Under the pieces are notes generated by a model. It saw nothing but the letters and a program-made list of their open reading frames with translations, was not told where the DNA came from and searched no databases. From the NCBI GenBank assembly GCA_002720485.1, contig PBIQ01000033.1, positions 1-39,221 on the forward strand: a stretch of DNA of 39,221 nt. Direction: 5' to 3'. Positions 1-8,572 of the stretch are shown here, one piece after another. The DNA comes from Acidimicrobiaceae bacterium (GTDB taxonomy: Bacteria; Actinomycetota; Acidimicrobiia; Acidimicrobiales; UBA8592). Every line of letters starts with the position of its first letter. Positions within the stretch are counted from its first letter, which is position 1. A program made the position numbers and the translations under genes.

Positions 1-2
1 AA

Positions 3-392
3 TTCTCACCTGAACCAATAGAGAGAGTCAAAATAAGTGGGATGCTTCGCGAAACAACAGAAGCATCCGGCTTGCAAAAAAGTGACCCATCCGATGGCGT
101 GCTAGAAACATTAGGTAGGGTGGACCTGCAGCGCTATCAAGAGCAATTGAACTACGACATCTACCCTGTTTTCATCCACCTCGAGTTCCAAGACCCAGAA
201 AGCCAAGACGAGGAATTTCCACTTAAGCTCGAAATTCCAAAGTTTGACGATGGGCCTCACCTCAATTATGCGATCCAGTGGTTCTCTTTCGCCGCAGTAT
301 TTGCAATCGGGTATCCAGTAGTCTTAAGGCGAAACAAAAGAAAAGAAGGAAGCAAAGAACAGCATTCAGAAATCCCAATTGATTATCTTTAG
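3..392 (+). CDS. SURF1 family protein, C-terminal part (5' end outside window)
   Basis: The frame is open from the first bases of the window, so the true start lies upstream; the ATG at 42 is internal. About 129 residues are visible. The end carries the SURF1 C-terminal signature: a GPHLNYAIQWFSFA motif running into a hydrophobic segment of about 20 residues, followed by a basic tail (RRNKRK). SURF1 (Shy1) proteins are two-TM membrane factors that help insert haem a into cytochrome c oxidase, so an aa3-type oxidase is expected in this organism. The visible part would be the end of the extracytoplasmic domain plus the second TM helix. The family call rests only on the C-terminal motif and topology. 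The gene is followed after 73 bp by dapA, to which it has no functional link. Confidence 0.7.
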   Translation, partial: FSPEPIERVKISGMLRETTEASGLQKSDPSDGVLETLGRVDLQRYQEQLNYDIYPVFIHLEFQDPESQDEEFPLKLEIPKFDDGPHLNYAIQWFSFAAVFAIGYPVVLRRNKRKEGSKEQHSEIPIDYL

Positions 393-465
393 TTGTATAT
401 TCGCAAAGAACTGCTTCAAAGCGATGCTATTCTCGAAGTAACAGGTTGCTTCAAGAAAGGTTATT

Positions 466-1368
466 ATGGCTCGATTTGGCAAAGTACTAACCGCTATGGT
501 TACCCCTTTCGATGAATCAGGAAATTTAGATGTGGGTGTAGCTGCATCACTTGCAGAATGGCTTCTAGCCAATGGTAATGACGGTTTAGTGATTGCTGGA
601 ACCACCGGAGAGTCTCCTACGCTAACCCATGATGAGCAGGCTGAATTAATCGCAGTAGTAGTGGATGCAGTGGATGCGCCAGTTATTGCAGGAGCAGGAA
701 GTAATGACACTAAGGCAGCAATCGAACTTACACAGAAAGCAGATAAGGCTGGCGCCGCTGCAATCTTAAGTGTCGCCCCGTACTATAACCGGCCTTCTCA
801 AGCTGGCTTACTAGACCATTTTCGTGCGATAGCAGAAGCTACTGACCTTCCTGTCGTTCTCTATGACATTCCTATTCGAAGTGGAAGAAAAATTGAAACG
901 GAGACCCTACTTGAGCTTGCTCATACTGTAGACAATATTGTGGCCCTCAAAGATGCGGCAGGAGATCCATCTGAGACAGCGTACTTTCTCTCACAAGCAC
1001 CTAGTGAATTCGAAGTCTATTCAGGTGACGACTCGCTTACTTTGCCACTCATGGCTATTGGCGCAGTAGGGGTAGTCGGCGTCGCAACTCACTGGACAGG
1101 ACTCGAACATCAAACAATGATGCTTGCCATAGAGAAAGGAGAACTTGAGGAGGCAAGAAGAATAAACGCACAGTTGCAGAAATCTTTTCTGTATGAGTCT
1201 TCTGCTGAAGCACCTAATCCTATTCCGGCAAAGGTAATGATGGAGTTAATCGGGTTCCGAGTCGGGAGAGGGCGTCCTCCAATGGACTCTGTTCCAGATG
1301 GTCTCCGAAATCTAGCATTGCAAGTTCTAGCAGAAACTGAAATTGGGAAAAATATAGATCCCGATTGA
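466..1368 (+). CDS. dapA: 4-hydroxy-tetrahydrodipicolinate synthase
   Basis: DapA condenses pyruvate with aspartate semialdehyde, the first committed step of DAP/lysine synthesis in the cytoplasm. The 300-residue length is normal for this TIM-barrel aldolase. Visible signatures are GTTGES at about residues 45-50 (substrate carboxylate binding), Tyr106 in YYNRP, Tyr133 in LYDIPIRSG and the Schiff-base lysine Lys162 in ALKDAAGD. The sequence LKDAAGD differs slightly from the more common IKEATGD but keeps the lysine. The ATG at 466 has a GAAAGG ribosome site about 5 nt upstream. RNase J follows 21 nt after the stop; dapA-rnj-ftsK is a common actinobacterial order. Other DAP genes in the window are dapF, dapC and dapE. 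Confidence 0.95.
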   Translation: MARFGKVLTAMVTPFDESGNLDVGVAASLAEWLLANGNDGLVIAGTTGESPTLTHDEQAELIAVVVDAVDAPVIAGAGSNDTKAAIELTQKADKAGAAAILSVAPYYNRPSQAGLLDHFRAIAEATDLPVVLYDIPIRSGRKIETETLLELAHTVDNIVALKDAAGDPSETAYFLSQAPSEFEVYSGDDSLTLPLMAIGAVGVVGVATHWTGLEHQTMMLAIEKGELEEARRINAQLQKSFLYESSAEAPNPIPAKVMMELIGFRVGRGRPPMDSVPDGLRNLALQVLAETEIGKNIDPD

Positions 1369-1389
1369 TCAGGAGATCAGCCCGAAATT

Positions 1390-3051
1390 ATGGAAAAAGT
1401 ACGGATTACCTTTCTAGGTGGATTAGGGGATATTGGCAGAAATTGTGCAGCCATTGAGACTCAAAGTCAGATCCTTATTTTGGATTGCGGGCAGTTGTTC
1501 CCTGATGAATTTATGCCTGGAGCAAATTCGGTGCTTCCAGACCTCACGTACCTTTTGGATCGAAAAGAGAAGATTGTTGGCTGTATCACAACCCATGCTC
1601 ACGAGGACCATATTGGGGCACTCCCATACCTGCTGGAGCACGTTGAATTGCCGATTTACGGATCTTCTTTCACTCTCGGAATGGTTAAAAACCGATTAGA
1701 AGAACGTCAACTCTTGGATCGCTGTGACCTAATTGAGGTTAATGACGGTCAAAAGATCTCCATAGGAGAGTTCGCTTGCGAATTTCTTCCTGTTACGCAT
1801 TCTGTTCCCTCAGGCCTAATCTCAGCCATTGAAACTCCACAAGGTTTAATCGTGCACTCTAGTGATTTCAAGTTGGATCTTGACCCAATTGATGGTCGCT
1901 TAACAGACTTAAATCGGATTGCTGGACTTTCCAAAAATCCTGGTATTCGGCTATTGCTCTGCGATTCAACAAACTCAGATATGCCTGGTAGCACTATTTC
2001 TGAATCTGATATCGGGGCCTCCTTAGCACGTGCCTTTCAATCGCACAAGGATAACCGAATCATCGCCGCTTGCTTCGCAAGCCATATTCATAGAGTCGAA
2101 CAGATCGCCGAGACAGCAATTAACGATGGCCGAAAGATATCTACATTAGGGCTCTCGATGAAGAAGAATCTTTCCTTGGCCCGCAAGCTAGGTATTTTGG
2201 AAATCAGAGAAGAACACATTGTAGATATTGAAGATATTCGAAATCTCCCCCCTAATGAAGTGTGTATTATCAGCACTGGAACACAAGCAGAGCCACGTTC
2301 GGCTTTAGCTATGGCATCAACTGGCGAAAGCCGTTGGATTTCAATAGGGGAGCAGGATTCAGTTATTCTTTCTTCGAGGGCCATCCCTGGAAACGAAGAG
2401 CGCGTCGGGAGAATGATAAATAACCTAATGAGACGAGGTGCTAGCGTTTTACACGCCGATCATCTAGGGCTCCATACTTCGGGACATGGTAAGCAAGAAG
2501 AACTCCGAGCTCTTCATCAAGCTGCTAACCCAGAGTGGTTTGTCCCAGTTCATGGAGAGTATCGGCACTTAGTCGCACATAAAGATCTAGCTATCGAGAT
2601 AGGTCTATCTCCTGAAAGAATACTCCTTGCTACAGATGGTGATCAGGTTGAACTTGGAGATAACAAACTGGAGCTTATAGAGAAAGTTACCCCAGGGGAT
2701 TACCCATTTGTTCAGGGGAGGATTCTTGAACGCGAGCACCATATCTTCTCTGACAGGAGAATTCTCGGGAAAGAAGGATGCGTAATTGCATCTGTGCAGA
2801 TTTGCACGAAGGAGAATAGAGTTCTTGGAGATCCAAGTATTGTCAGCAAAGGTTGGGTAAATGCCCAAACGGCTCAAAGGCTAGAAAATGAAATCTCCCG
2901 TGCAGTCAAAGAAGGGGTCGAGAAAGCACTACTAAACGAAGAAGTGTCGAATGAGTATTTAGAACAGAGAGTTCGGCGAGTCACTGGAGGTCTTGTAAAT
3001 GAATTAACAGGGCGGAGACCTATGATCGTTCCTATCGTGAGAAAAGTTTAA
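1390..3051 (+). CDS. rnj: Ribonuclease J
   Basis: RNase J is a metallo-beta-lactamase/beta-CASP nuclease with 5'-3' exonuclease and endonuclease activity in mRNA decay and rRNA maturation. The 553-residue length is typical. The start has the metallo-beta-lactamase fold, with the dizinc motif THAHEDHIGA at about residues 68-77. A downstream HGEYRHL at about residue 388 supplies the beta-CASP histidine region, and STGTQAEPRSA in the middle is a typical RNase J motif. The C-terminal tail (about residues 470-553) ends in RRPMIVPIVRKV, as in actinobacterial homologues. The start ATG follows a GGAGA-like site about 12 nt upstream. It lies 21 nt after dapA and is probably cotranscribed with it. Confidence 0.95.
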   Translation: MEKVRITFLGGLGDIGRNCAAIETQSQILILDCGQLFPDEFMPGANSVLPDLTYLLDRKEKIVGCITTHAHEDHIGALPYLLEHVELPIYGSSFTLGMVKNRLEERQLLDRCDLIEVNDGQKISIGEFACEFLPVTHSVPSGLISAIETPQGLIVHSSDFKLDLDPIDGRLTDLNRIAGLSKNPGIRLLLCDSTNSDMPGSTISESDIGASLARAFQSHKDNRIIAACFASHIHRVEQIAETAINDGRKISTLGLSMKKNLSLARKLGILEIREEHIVDIEDIRNLPPNEVCIISTGTQAEPRSALAMASTGESRWISIGEQDSVILSSRAIPGNEERVGRMINNLMRRGASVLHADHLGLHTSGHGKQEELRALHQAANPEWFVPVHGEYRHLVAHKDLAIEIGLSPERILLATDGDQVELGDNKLELIEKVTPGDYPFVQGRILEREHHIFSDRRILGKEGCVIASVQICTKENRVLGDPSIVSKGWVNAQTAQRLENEISRAVKEGVEKALLNEEVSNEYLEQRVRRVTGGLVNELTGRRPMIVPIVRKV

Positions 3052-3166
3052 TCAGAATTTTGCTATTGGGCCCAGCTTAGGTTGCTGATGGGATAGCCCT
3101 AAATGCCCTATAGTTAGTGTTACCGTTAATAGAAATCCAACCTGAAAGAATTCTCAGCATAAGAAT

Positions 3167-3172
3167 TATAAT
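3167..3172 (+). promoter_or_regulatory. Candidate -10 box of ftsK promoter
   Basis: A perfect TATAAT lies 20 nt before the ftsK ATG in the 140-bp rnj-ftsK gap. Only a weak -35 match (CTGAAA-like, about 19 bp upstream) is present. The same gap holds GC-rich inverted segments around 3066-3110 (GGGCCCAGC with GCTGATGGG, and two GCCCTA direct repeats) but no T-run, so I do not call a terminator there. Confidence 0.35.
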
Positions 3173-3191
3173 TTGCAGAGAGTTATAAGAA

Positions 3192-5639
3192 ATGAAAAAA
3201 GCCCCACCAAAGAATTCTCAACCATCAAAGAAATCCTCGCCGCCGTTAGTACAAGGTGTAGGAAATACTATGAAAAAAGCGTTTTCAGGCCATAAATCAG
3301 ACATATTGGGCCTTGCGTTCCTAGTTATAGGCTTGCTATCGACACTTGGGCTGTACTTCGATCTAGCAGGGATCGTAGGGAAGATATTAGGTCCTTGGAT
3401 TTTCTTGTCCTGCTTTGGGTCTGTGGGTTATGCTGCGCCAGTTTCACTTATAATTGCTGGTTTAGCACTTTCATTTCATTCACCAAATGATGAATCTGAA
3501 ATGGGAGATGATTCAGCTTTGCCAGCGAGAATACTCATTGGGGGGTTATTCATCTTTGCTTCAATATGTGGGCTATCGCATTTCTATGACAACGCGGCAA
3601 ATTACGGACTATCAGATTTTTCCGAATTGAAAAAGAGGGGTGGAGTCCTTGGATACTTGACCGGGACTCCACTACGAGCAGCGTTTGAGCAACTAGGTGC
3701 CTCCCTCGTGTTGGTTGCTTTAGGGCTATTTGGACTCATTGTGGCTACTGGAGTGACATTTCGAGAAGCGGGCGGAAAAATTTGGCGATTCCTTAAGGCA
3801 ATTGGAAGGGTCATATCGAAATCGATGCGCCTTGCCCTCGGAGAAAGCAAAGATGCTGTTGGTAGCTTTCGTGACGATCTCAGTCAACCTGCAATTCTGA
3901 TCGACGGTGAATCTCGAACGGGCGGAGTTCCTGAACCGGAAGGCATGCCTGACTCATCAGAAGAATCTGAAACTCCTCTGGATGATGAGGAAGCAGCAGA
4001 AATCGATTCCTCCAAGAATGATGCCTCTGAGGGGTCAGAGAAAGCAAGAAAAGGCTTCAAGAAAGCGACGGAGCTAAAAACCGGAGAACAACTTGAGATC
4101 GAACTTGGGCCTGGGGCAAAGGGATCACCATGGAAACTGCCTTCTATAAAGGTTCTTGACCGCTCGACAACCAGAGATGTTAACGAAGCTCTTGTCGAAG
4201 AAAGAGGGCGCGTACTCGAACGGGCTTTGGCGACACATGGAGTAGAAACCCGACTAGTAGGAATGGTAGTTGGCCCTACAGTCACCAGATATGAATTAGA
4301 GCTAGCGCCTGGTGTGAAAGTATCGAAAGTCACTGCGTTAAACAAAGATATTGCATATGCCATGGCATCCGCTGACGTAAGGATTCTGGCGCCTATCCCC
4401 GGTCGACAAGCTATCGGAGTCGAAGTCCCGAACAACGAAAGGCAAGTCGTTGCTCTAGGAGATATTTTAAGCGCACCAGAAGCTAGAAAAGCAACACACC
4501 CATTAGAAGTGGCAGTCGGTAGGGATATTAATGGCCAGTCAATGCTCATGAACCTATCTGAGATGCCCCACATTCTTCTCGCTGGAGCAACAGGTGCAGG
4601 GAAAAGCTCTTGCATAAATAGCATCGTTACGTCTGTCTTGATGCGCTCGACACCTGAAACCGTACGGATGATCCTTATTGACCCCAAGATGGTCGAGATG
4701 ACACAATACGAAAGAGTTCCGCACCTACTTACTCAGCCCGTTATTGACCCGAAAAAGGCTGCCAATGCCCTCCAATGGGCGTGCCGGGAGATGGACCGAA
4801 GATACGAGCTACTATCCGAAGTTCGATTTCGAGATATTGGGGGTTACAACGCCGCATATGACAAAGGAACGATCGAAGCTCCACCAAGTGCAATTAATTC
4901 TGACGGAACCCCAAAGACCTACGATCGTCTTCCGTATATCCTTGTCGTAGTCGATGAGCTTTCAGACCTTATGATGGTGGCGCCTAGAGACGTTGAGGAC
5001 TCTATTTGTCGTATAGCTCAGAAGGCTCGGGCTGTTGGCATACACCTAGTTATTGCCACACAGCGACCTTCGACAAATGTGATTACAGGGGTTATTAAAG
5101 CAAATATCCCTGCACGAATCGCATTTGCTGTTTCAAGCTTGACTGACAGTAGAGTAATTCTTGACCAGGGTGGAGCCGAACGGCTTGTTGGTCAAGGTGA
5201 TATGCTCTTGCTGGACCCTAAGTCATCGTCAGCACAAAGAATTCAAGGTGCTTGGGTAAGTGAAGGTGAAGTCCGCCGAGTCGTAGAGGGATGGCGCAAA
5301 CAAGTTGAGAGACTAAAGAAAGACGAGATTGACCCAGAGGTAGACGAAGAGGCCTCCATTACAGAGGAGCAAATTACATCAACCGGCAGTGGGATTCCAG
5401 GAGGCGGAACTGGTGATACAGAAGACGATGAGCTTCTAATCAAAGCTATAGATCTAGTAGTTGAGTCGCAATTGGGATCCACCTCGATGCTTCAACGGAA
5501 ATTACGTGTGGGCTTTGCGCGCGCCGGAAGGATAATGGACATGTTAGAAGAAAGAGGGATCGTTGGTCCCAGTGAAGGTTCAAAACCTCGAGAAGTTCTA
5601 GTCACACAAGAACAACTAGCTGAAATCGCCGAAGCGTAG
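3192..5639 (+). CDS. ftsK: DNA translocase FtsK/SpoIIIE
   Basis: FtsK anchors at the division septum and pumps chromosomal DNA so the termini clear the closing septum. The 815-residue protein has a short basic N-terminus and four hydrophobic segments in roughly residues 37-190. An acidic, Ser/Glu-rich linker follows (about 235-290), then the translocase motor. Walker A is GATGAGKSS at about 465-473 and Walker B is VVVDELSDL at about 584. The C-terminal gamma winged helix (about 752-815, with LGSTSMLQRKLRVGFARAG) would read polar KOPS-type DNA motifs. The linker is much shorter than in E. coli FtsK and similar to actinobacterial and SpoIIIE proteins. The ATG at 3192 follows an AGAG-rich stretch. 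Confidence 0.95.
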   Translation: MKKAPPKNSQPSKKSSPPLVQGVGNTMKKAFSGHKSDILGLAFLVIGLLSTLGLYFDLAGIVGKILGPWIFLSCFGSVGYAAPVSLIIAGLALSFHSPNDESEMGDDSALPARILIGGLFIFASICGLSHFYDNAANYGLSDFSELKKRGGVLGYLTGTPLRAAFEQLGASLVLVALGLFGLIVATGVTFREAGGKIWRFLKAIGRVISKSMRLALGESKDAVGSFRDDLSQPAILIDGESRTGGVPEPEGMPDSSEESETPLDDEEAAEIDSSKNDASEGSEKARKGFKKATELKTGEQLEIELGPGAKGSPWKLPSIKVLDRSTTRDVNEALVEERGRVLERALATHGVETRLVGMVVGPTVTRYELELAPGVKVSKVTALNKDIAYAMASADVRILAPIPGRQAIGVEVPNNERQVVALGDILSAPEARKATHPLEVAVGRDINGQSMLMNLSEMPHILLAGATGAGKSSCINSIVTSVLMRSTPETVRMILIDPKMVEMTQYERVPHLLTQPVIDPKKAANALQWACREMDRRYELLSEVRFRDIGGYNAAYDKGTIEAPPSAINSDGTPKTYDRLPYILVVVDELSDLMMVAPRDVEDSICRIAQKARAVGIHLVIATQRPSTNVITGVIKANIPARIAFAVSSLTDSRVILDQGGAERLVGQGDMLLLDPKSSSAQRIQGAWVSEGEVRRVVEGWRKQVERLKKDEIDPEVDEEASITEEQITSTGSGIPGGGTGDTEDDELLIKAIDLVVESQLGSTSMLQRKLRVGFARAGRIMDMLEERGIVGPSEGSKPREVLVTQEQLAEIAEA

Positions 5640-5662
5640 CCTGAAAAGGTAGCTTATAACTT

Positions 5663-6616
5663 ATGATCCTGTCGTTAGTTCTTGTTTTTGCCGGAATCGC
5701 AGTTTTGGTTTTCAGCGCTAATGCACTTGTTGAATCCTCGAGTAATCTTGCTCTTCGTTGGGGAGTTTCATTAGCTGTTATTGGCGCAATCGTTGTAGGT
5801 TTCGGTACTAGCCTCCCAGAGTTGGCAGTTTCTCTAGCTTCTGCTGTTCGAAATGACATCGACTTAGCTGCAGGAAATGTAGTGGGCTCAATGGTTGCTA
5901 ATCTCTCTCTCGTTCTAGGCGGGGCAGTTCTAATAAGTCAAGCATCGATTTCCACTAGCGGCCGTAGACTCTACCTTCCTCTATCATTGTTATCTACGCT
6001 TGTGTTTATTTTCTTTATTCGCGGGGGAATAAGCAGGTGGGAAGGGGGAGTGATGATTCTTCTTCTGCTTCTTTCATTGGCACTGATGTATAGAAAAGGG
6101 CCCGAGGAAGAAACGGGTCTTGTTTCAAGCCCCCAGAGAGATAAAAGCGCTATAGCAGCACAGTTTAGTCTCACGAAAGAATTAGCAAAGCTCATTGCTT
6201 CGTTGGCTGGGGTGGTGATTGCTTCTTATGGAGTTACTGAAGGCGCAATAGATCTAGCTGACCGATGGGGTGTGAAAAGCGGATTTATCGGAATCAGTTT
6301 AATTGCAGTGGGAACTTCACTTCCTGAGCTTGTAGCTTCCACTGTGGCAGCGAAAAAGGGCAAATACGGTTTGATTATCGGGACCGTACTAGGGTCCAAT
6401 GTTTTTAATGGATTTGGCATTGGGGGTTTTATTGGGCTTATCGCCCCTGGAGAAAGTGAGGATGGCTCTATTGTCGGAACTTTAGACACTACTCTAACCC
6501 TCACTGCCGTTGCATTGAGCGCTATCTTTATTCTTTCGGGTCGAAAGATAGTTCGCACTGAGGCGGGAATTCTTCTTGTATCATATATTGTTTGGATGAT
6601 TCTGGTCGGAGCATAG
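5663..6616 (+). CDS. Calcium/sodium (cation) antiporter, CaCA/YrbG family
   Basis: An integral membrane exchanger of 317 residues with about ten hydrophobic segments and a clear internal duplication. The two alpha repeats carry the family motif: GTSLPELAVS at about residues 48-57, followed by GNVVGSMVANLSLVLG, and GTSLPELVAS at about 217-226, followed by GTVLGSNVFNGFG. The glutamate of each SLPE motif lies in the ion-binding site. The family exports Ca2+ in exchange for Na+, or K+ in some members; ion choice cannot be read from the sequence. The ATG is 23 nt after ftsK, with an AAAGG site about 11 nt upstream. It may be cotranscribed with ftsK, though no functional link is evident. Confidence 0.85.
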   Translation: MILSLVLVFAGIAVLVFSANALVESSSNLALRWGVSLAVIGAIVVGFGTSLPELAVSLASAVRNDIDLAAGNVVGSMVANLSLVLGGAVLISQASISTSGRRLYLPLSLLSTLVFIFFIRGGISRWEGGVMILLLLLSLALMYRKGPEEETGLVSSPQRDKSAIAAQFSLTKELAKLIASLAGVVIASYGVTEGAIDLADRWGVKSGFIGISLIAVGTSLPELVASTVAAKKGKYGLIIGTVLGSNVFNGFGIGGFIGLIAPGESEDGSIVGTLDTTLTLTAVALSAIFILSGRKIVRTEAGILLVSYIVWMILVGA

Positions 6617-6673
6617 AACATAAGAGGATTCGTCAGAGTCAATCTGATATCTGCATCAAACACCCTAGGAAGG

Positions 6674-6679
6674 TACGCT
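6674..6679 (+). promoter_or_regulatory. Putative -10 box (TACGCT) for leaderless rimO mRNA
   Basis: TACGCT fits the actinobacterial TANNNT -10 consensus and ends exactly 6 nt before the rimO GTG. In mycobacteria and relatives this spacing puts the transcription start at the start codon. An AGGAAGG stretch overlaps the region, so a leadered transcript from further upstream remains possible. Confidence 0.4.
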
Positions 6680-6685
6680 AAAGTT

Positions 6686-7954
6686 GTGAAGAAAAGCTTC
6701 TGGATCGAGACACTAGGCTGCCCAAAAAACAAGGTAGATAGTGAAAAGCTTGCTGGAACCCTTCTAGTGGATGGTCTGAGCCCAGCAGATAGCCCCTCTG
6801 AAGCGAATCTCATAGTGGTAAATACCTGTTCCTTCGTCGAACAAGCAAGAGAAGAAAGCATCGACACAGTCTTTGAATATAGTCAGATGCGTTCTGAGGA
6901 TGTTCAAGTAGTTGTCACGGGATGTTTGGCAGAAAGGTACGGAGAGGAAATTTCGCATTCGTTAAGAGACGATGTGGATGCAGTTGTAGGATTTGGTGTT
7001 CCTGTGAGCATTTCTTCAAAGCCGGATGTTCCAACATTTGATCTACTTAATTTGCCACGCCCTAAACGAGAAGAACCATGGGCCTATATTAAAATCGCTG
7101 AAGGTTGCGATAGGATTTGCGGATTCTGCGCGATCCCATCCTTTCGTGGACCACAACGGTCTAGGCCTATTGCCGATATCCGAGAAGAAGTTCTATCCCT
7201 TGATCTTCAAGAAGTGGTTCTAGTAGCTCAAGACCTAGCCTCTTGGGCCAGAGATCAGAGCGATACGTCTTTAGGTATCGTTGATTTAGTAAAGGAAATA
7301 AGCCAGCTAGTTCCCTGGGTCCGCCTTCTTTATCTGTATCCCTCTAGCCTTACCGGCGAGCTTGTAGAAGTTATCGCAAGCAGCCCAGTCCCATACTTCG
7401 ACCTGAGTCTTCAACACGTATCGGCGCCCCTGCTGCGCAAAATGCGAAGATGGGGAGATGGAGAAAGATTCACAGGAATAATCAATCGGGTAAGAGACCT
7501 AAGGCCTGAGGCCACTTTTCGGACAAATTTTATTGTTGGTTATCCTGGAGAAACTGAAGCCGATCACGATGAGCTCATTCGCTTCCTTGAGAAAAATGAA
7601 ATTGATTGGTGTGGATTCTTCCCTTATTCAAAGGAGCCCGGAACATACGCTGAGACTCTAGGCGGAGAGGTTCCGGAGACTTTAGTCATGGAGCGTCTTC
7701 GAGAATTGGCTGACCTTCAGGATAGAATAACGGAGAAGAAACAAGACTCCCAAATAGGCAACAGAGTCTCGGTGCTTACTGAGAGTCAAGGAATAGCTCG
7801 AAGTCACCGCGAAGCACCTGAAATCGATGGGTTAATTCATGTTCCAGACACTCTAAAGGTCGGAAGTTTTGAAACGGTAGTGATACGAGAAGCTCTAGGC
7901 GTAGACCTGAAGGCTGAAATTCATGATTTCAATTATCGGGGAAGCGATGACTGA
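6686..7954 (+). CDS. rimO: Ribosomal protein S12 methylthiotransferase
   Basis: RimO is a radical-SAM enzyme that adds a methylthio group to a conserved aspartate of ribosomal protein S12. The 422 residues show the usual order: an N-terminal UPF0004 domain with three cluster cysteines (Cys12 in TLGCPKNK, NTCSFVEQA, GCLAERYG), the radical-SAM triad Cys141-Cys145-Cys148 in CDRICGFC, and a C-terminal TRAM domain (about 360-418). TLGCPKNK together with IPSFRGPQRSRP separates RimO from MiaB, whose gene is at 12268. The start is GTG at 6686. The ORF ends 8 nt inside the start region of pgsA, suggesting translational coupling. Confidence 0.92.
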   Translation: MKKSFWIETLGCPKNKVDSEKLAGTLLVDGLSPADSPSEANLIVVNTCSFVEQAREESIDTVFEYSQMRSEDVQVVVTGCLAERYGEEISHSLRDDVDAVVGFGVPVSISSKPDVPTFDLLNLPRPKREEPWAYIKIAEGCDRICGFCAIPSFRGPQRSRPIADIREEVLSLDLQEVVLVAQDLASWARDQSDTSLGIVDLVKEISQLVPWVRLLYLYPSSLTGELVEVIASSPVPYFDLSLQHVSAPLLRKMRRWGDGERFTGIINRVRDLRPEATFRTNFIVGYPGETEADHDELIRFLEKNEIDWCGFFPYSKEPGTYAETLGGEVPETLVMERLRELADLQDRITEKKQDSQIGNRVSVLTESQGIARSHREAPEIDGLIHVPDTLKVGSFETVVIREALGVDLKAEIHDFNYRGSDD

Positions 7955-8534
7955 AAATCAAGGATCCTATTCTGCTGCTGGTTTGGCTACGCCAGCCAAC
8001 GTGATCACTCTTGCTAGGATTGTTGCATCTCCGGTGCTGTTCATAATTATCCTGAACGCTGAGGATAATGGGGGCACTTCCTGGGCAGCTTTTATTTTGG
8101 GCGCGATATTTGGAATTAGCGATGCTGTTGACGGTCGGCTTGCTCGGGCTACCGGAAGCGTAACTAAGGTTGGGGCTTTTCTTGATCCCCTTGCAGATAA
8201 AGTTGTGGTCCTTGGTTGCATGTTCTCACTTCTTTCCATCGGGAGATTCCATTGGCTTCCAGTTCTTCTGATTGTCCTAAGGGAGATTTGGATTTCAGGT
8301 TACCGATTTTTATTGGCAAGAAAATCCTTGGTTGTTCCAGCTACCGATTTAGCTAAGTGGAAGACCTTTGCTCAGGGAGCAGCACTGATGGTTGCGGTAA
8401 TGCCTACTTTTGAGAATGCTGATTGGTTGATTACCTTATTGCTTTGGATCGCTGTAGTAATGACATTAATTACTGGGTGGCAGTATGTTCGGTCTGGTTA
8501 TCGTGCATCAGCTTCAGAAAGTTCATTGAGCTAG
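7947..8534 (+). CDS. pgsA: CDP-diacylglycerol-glycerol-3-phosphate 3-phosphatidyltransferase
   Basis: A membrane enzyme making phosphatidylglycerol phosphate for anionic phospholipids. The CDP-alcohol phosphotransferase motif DG-x2-AR-x8-G-x3-D-x3-D is complete, starting at about residue 62 (DGRLARATG...GAFLDPLADK). Hydrophobic segments surround it, as expected for this six-TM fold. I chose ATG 7947 (195 residues) over an in-frame ATG at 7923, because GGGGA lies 4-5 nt upstream and the upstream start would overlap rimO by 32 nt; with 7947 the overlap is 8 nt. The pgsA-cinA-recA neighbourhood is conserved across Gram-positives. A related substrate, such as inositol phosphate, cannot be excluded, but PgsA best fits the context. 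Confidence 0.88.
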   Translation: MTENQGSYSAAGLATPANVITLARIVASPVLFIIILNAEDNGGTSWAAFILGAIFGISDAVDGRLARATGSVTKVGAFLDPLADKVVVLGCMFSLLSIGRFHWLPVLLIVLREIWISGYRFLLARKSLVVPATDLAKWKTFAQGAALMVAVMPTFENADWLITLLLWIAVVMTLITGWQYVRSGYRASASESSLS

Positions 8535-8560
8535 ATGATGTGACAGGTAACTGTCTAGAT

Positions 8561-8566
8561 TAAAGT
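8561..8566 (+). promoter_or_regulatory. Putative -10 box (TAAAGT) for cinA, leaderless spacing
   Basis: TAAAGT matches TANNNT and ends exactly 6 nt before the cinA ATG. A TGTGAC/GTGACA stretch 15-17 bp upstream could serve as -35. The call is weak because a purine-rich CGGGA also sits where a ribosome site could be. Confidence 0.3.
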
Positions 8567-8572
8567 CGGGAA

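Noticed and set aside
3066-3110. Terminator between rnj and ftsK
   Set aside because: GC-rich inverted segments exist but pair irregularly and lack a T-run.
3884-4687. Long open frame of 267 codons on the minus strand inside ftsK
   Set aside because: It is fully antisense to the conserved ftsK linker and motor region, has low-complexity Ser/Thr-rich composition and no family motif. It is a shadow of the coding strand.
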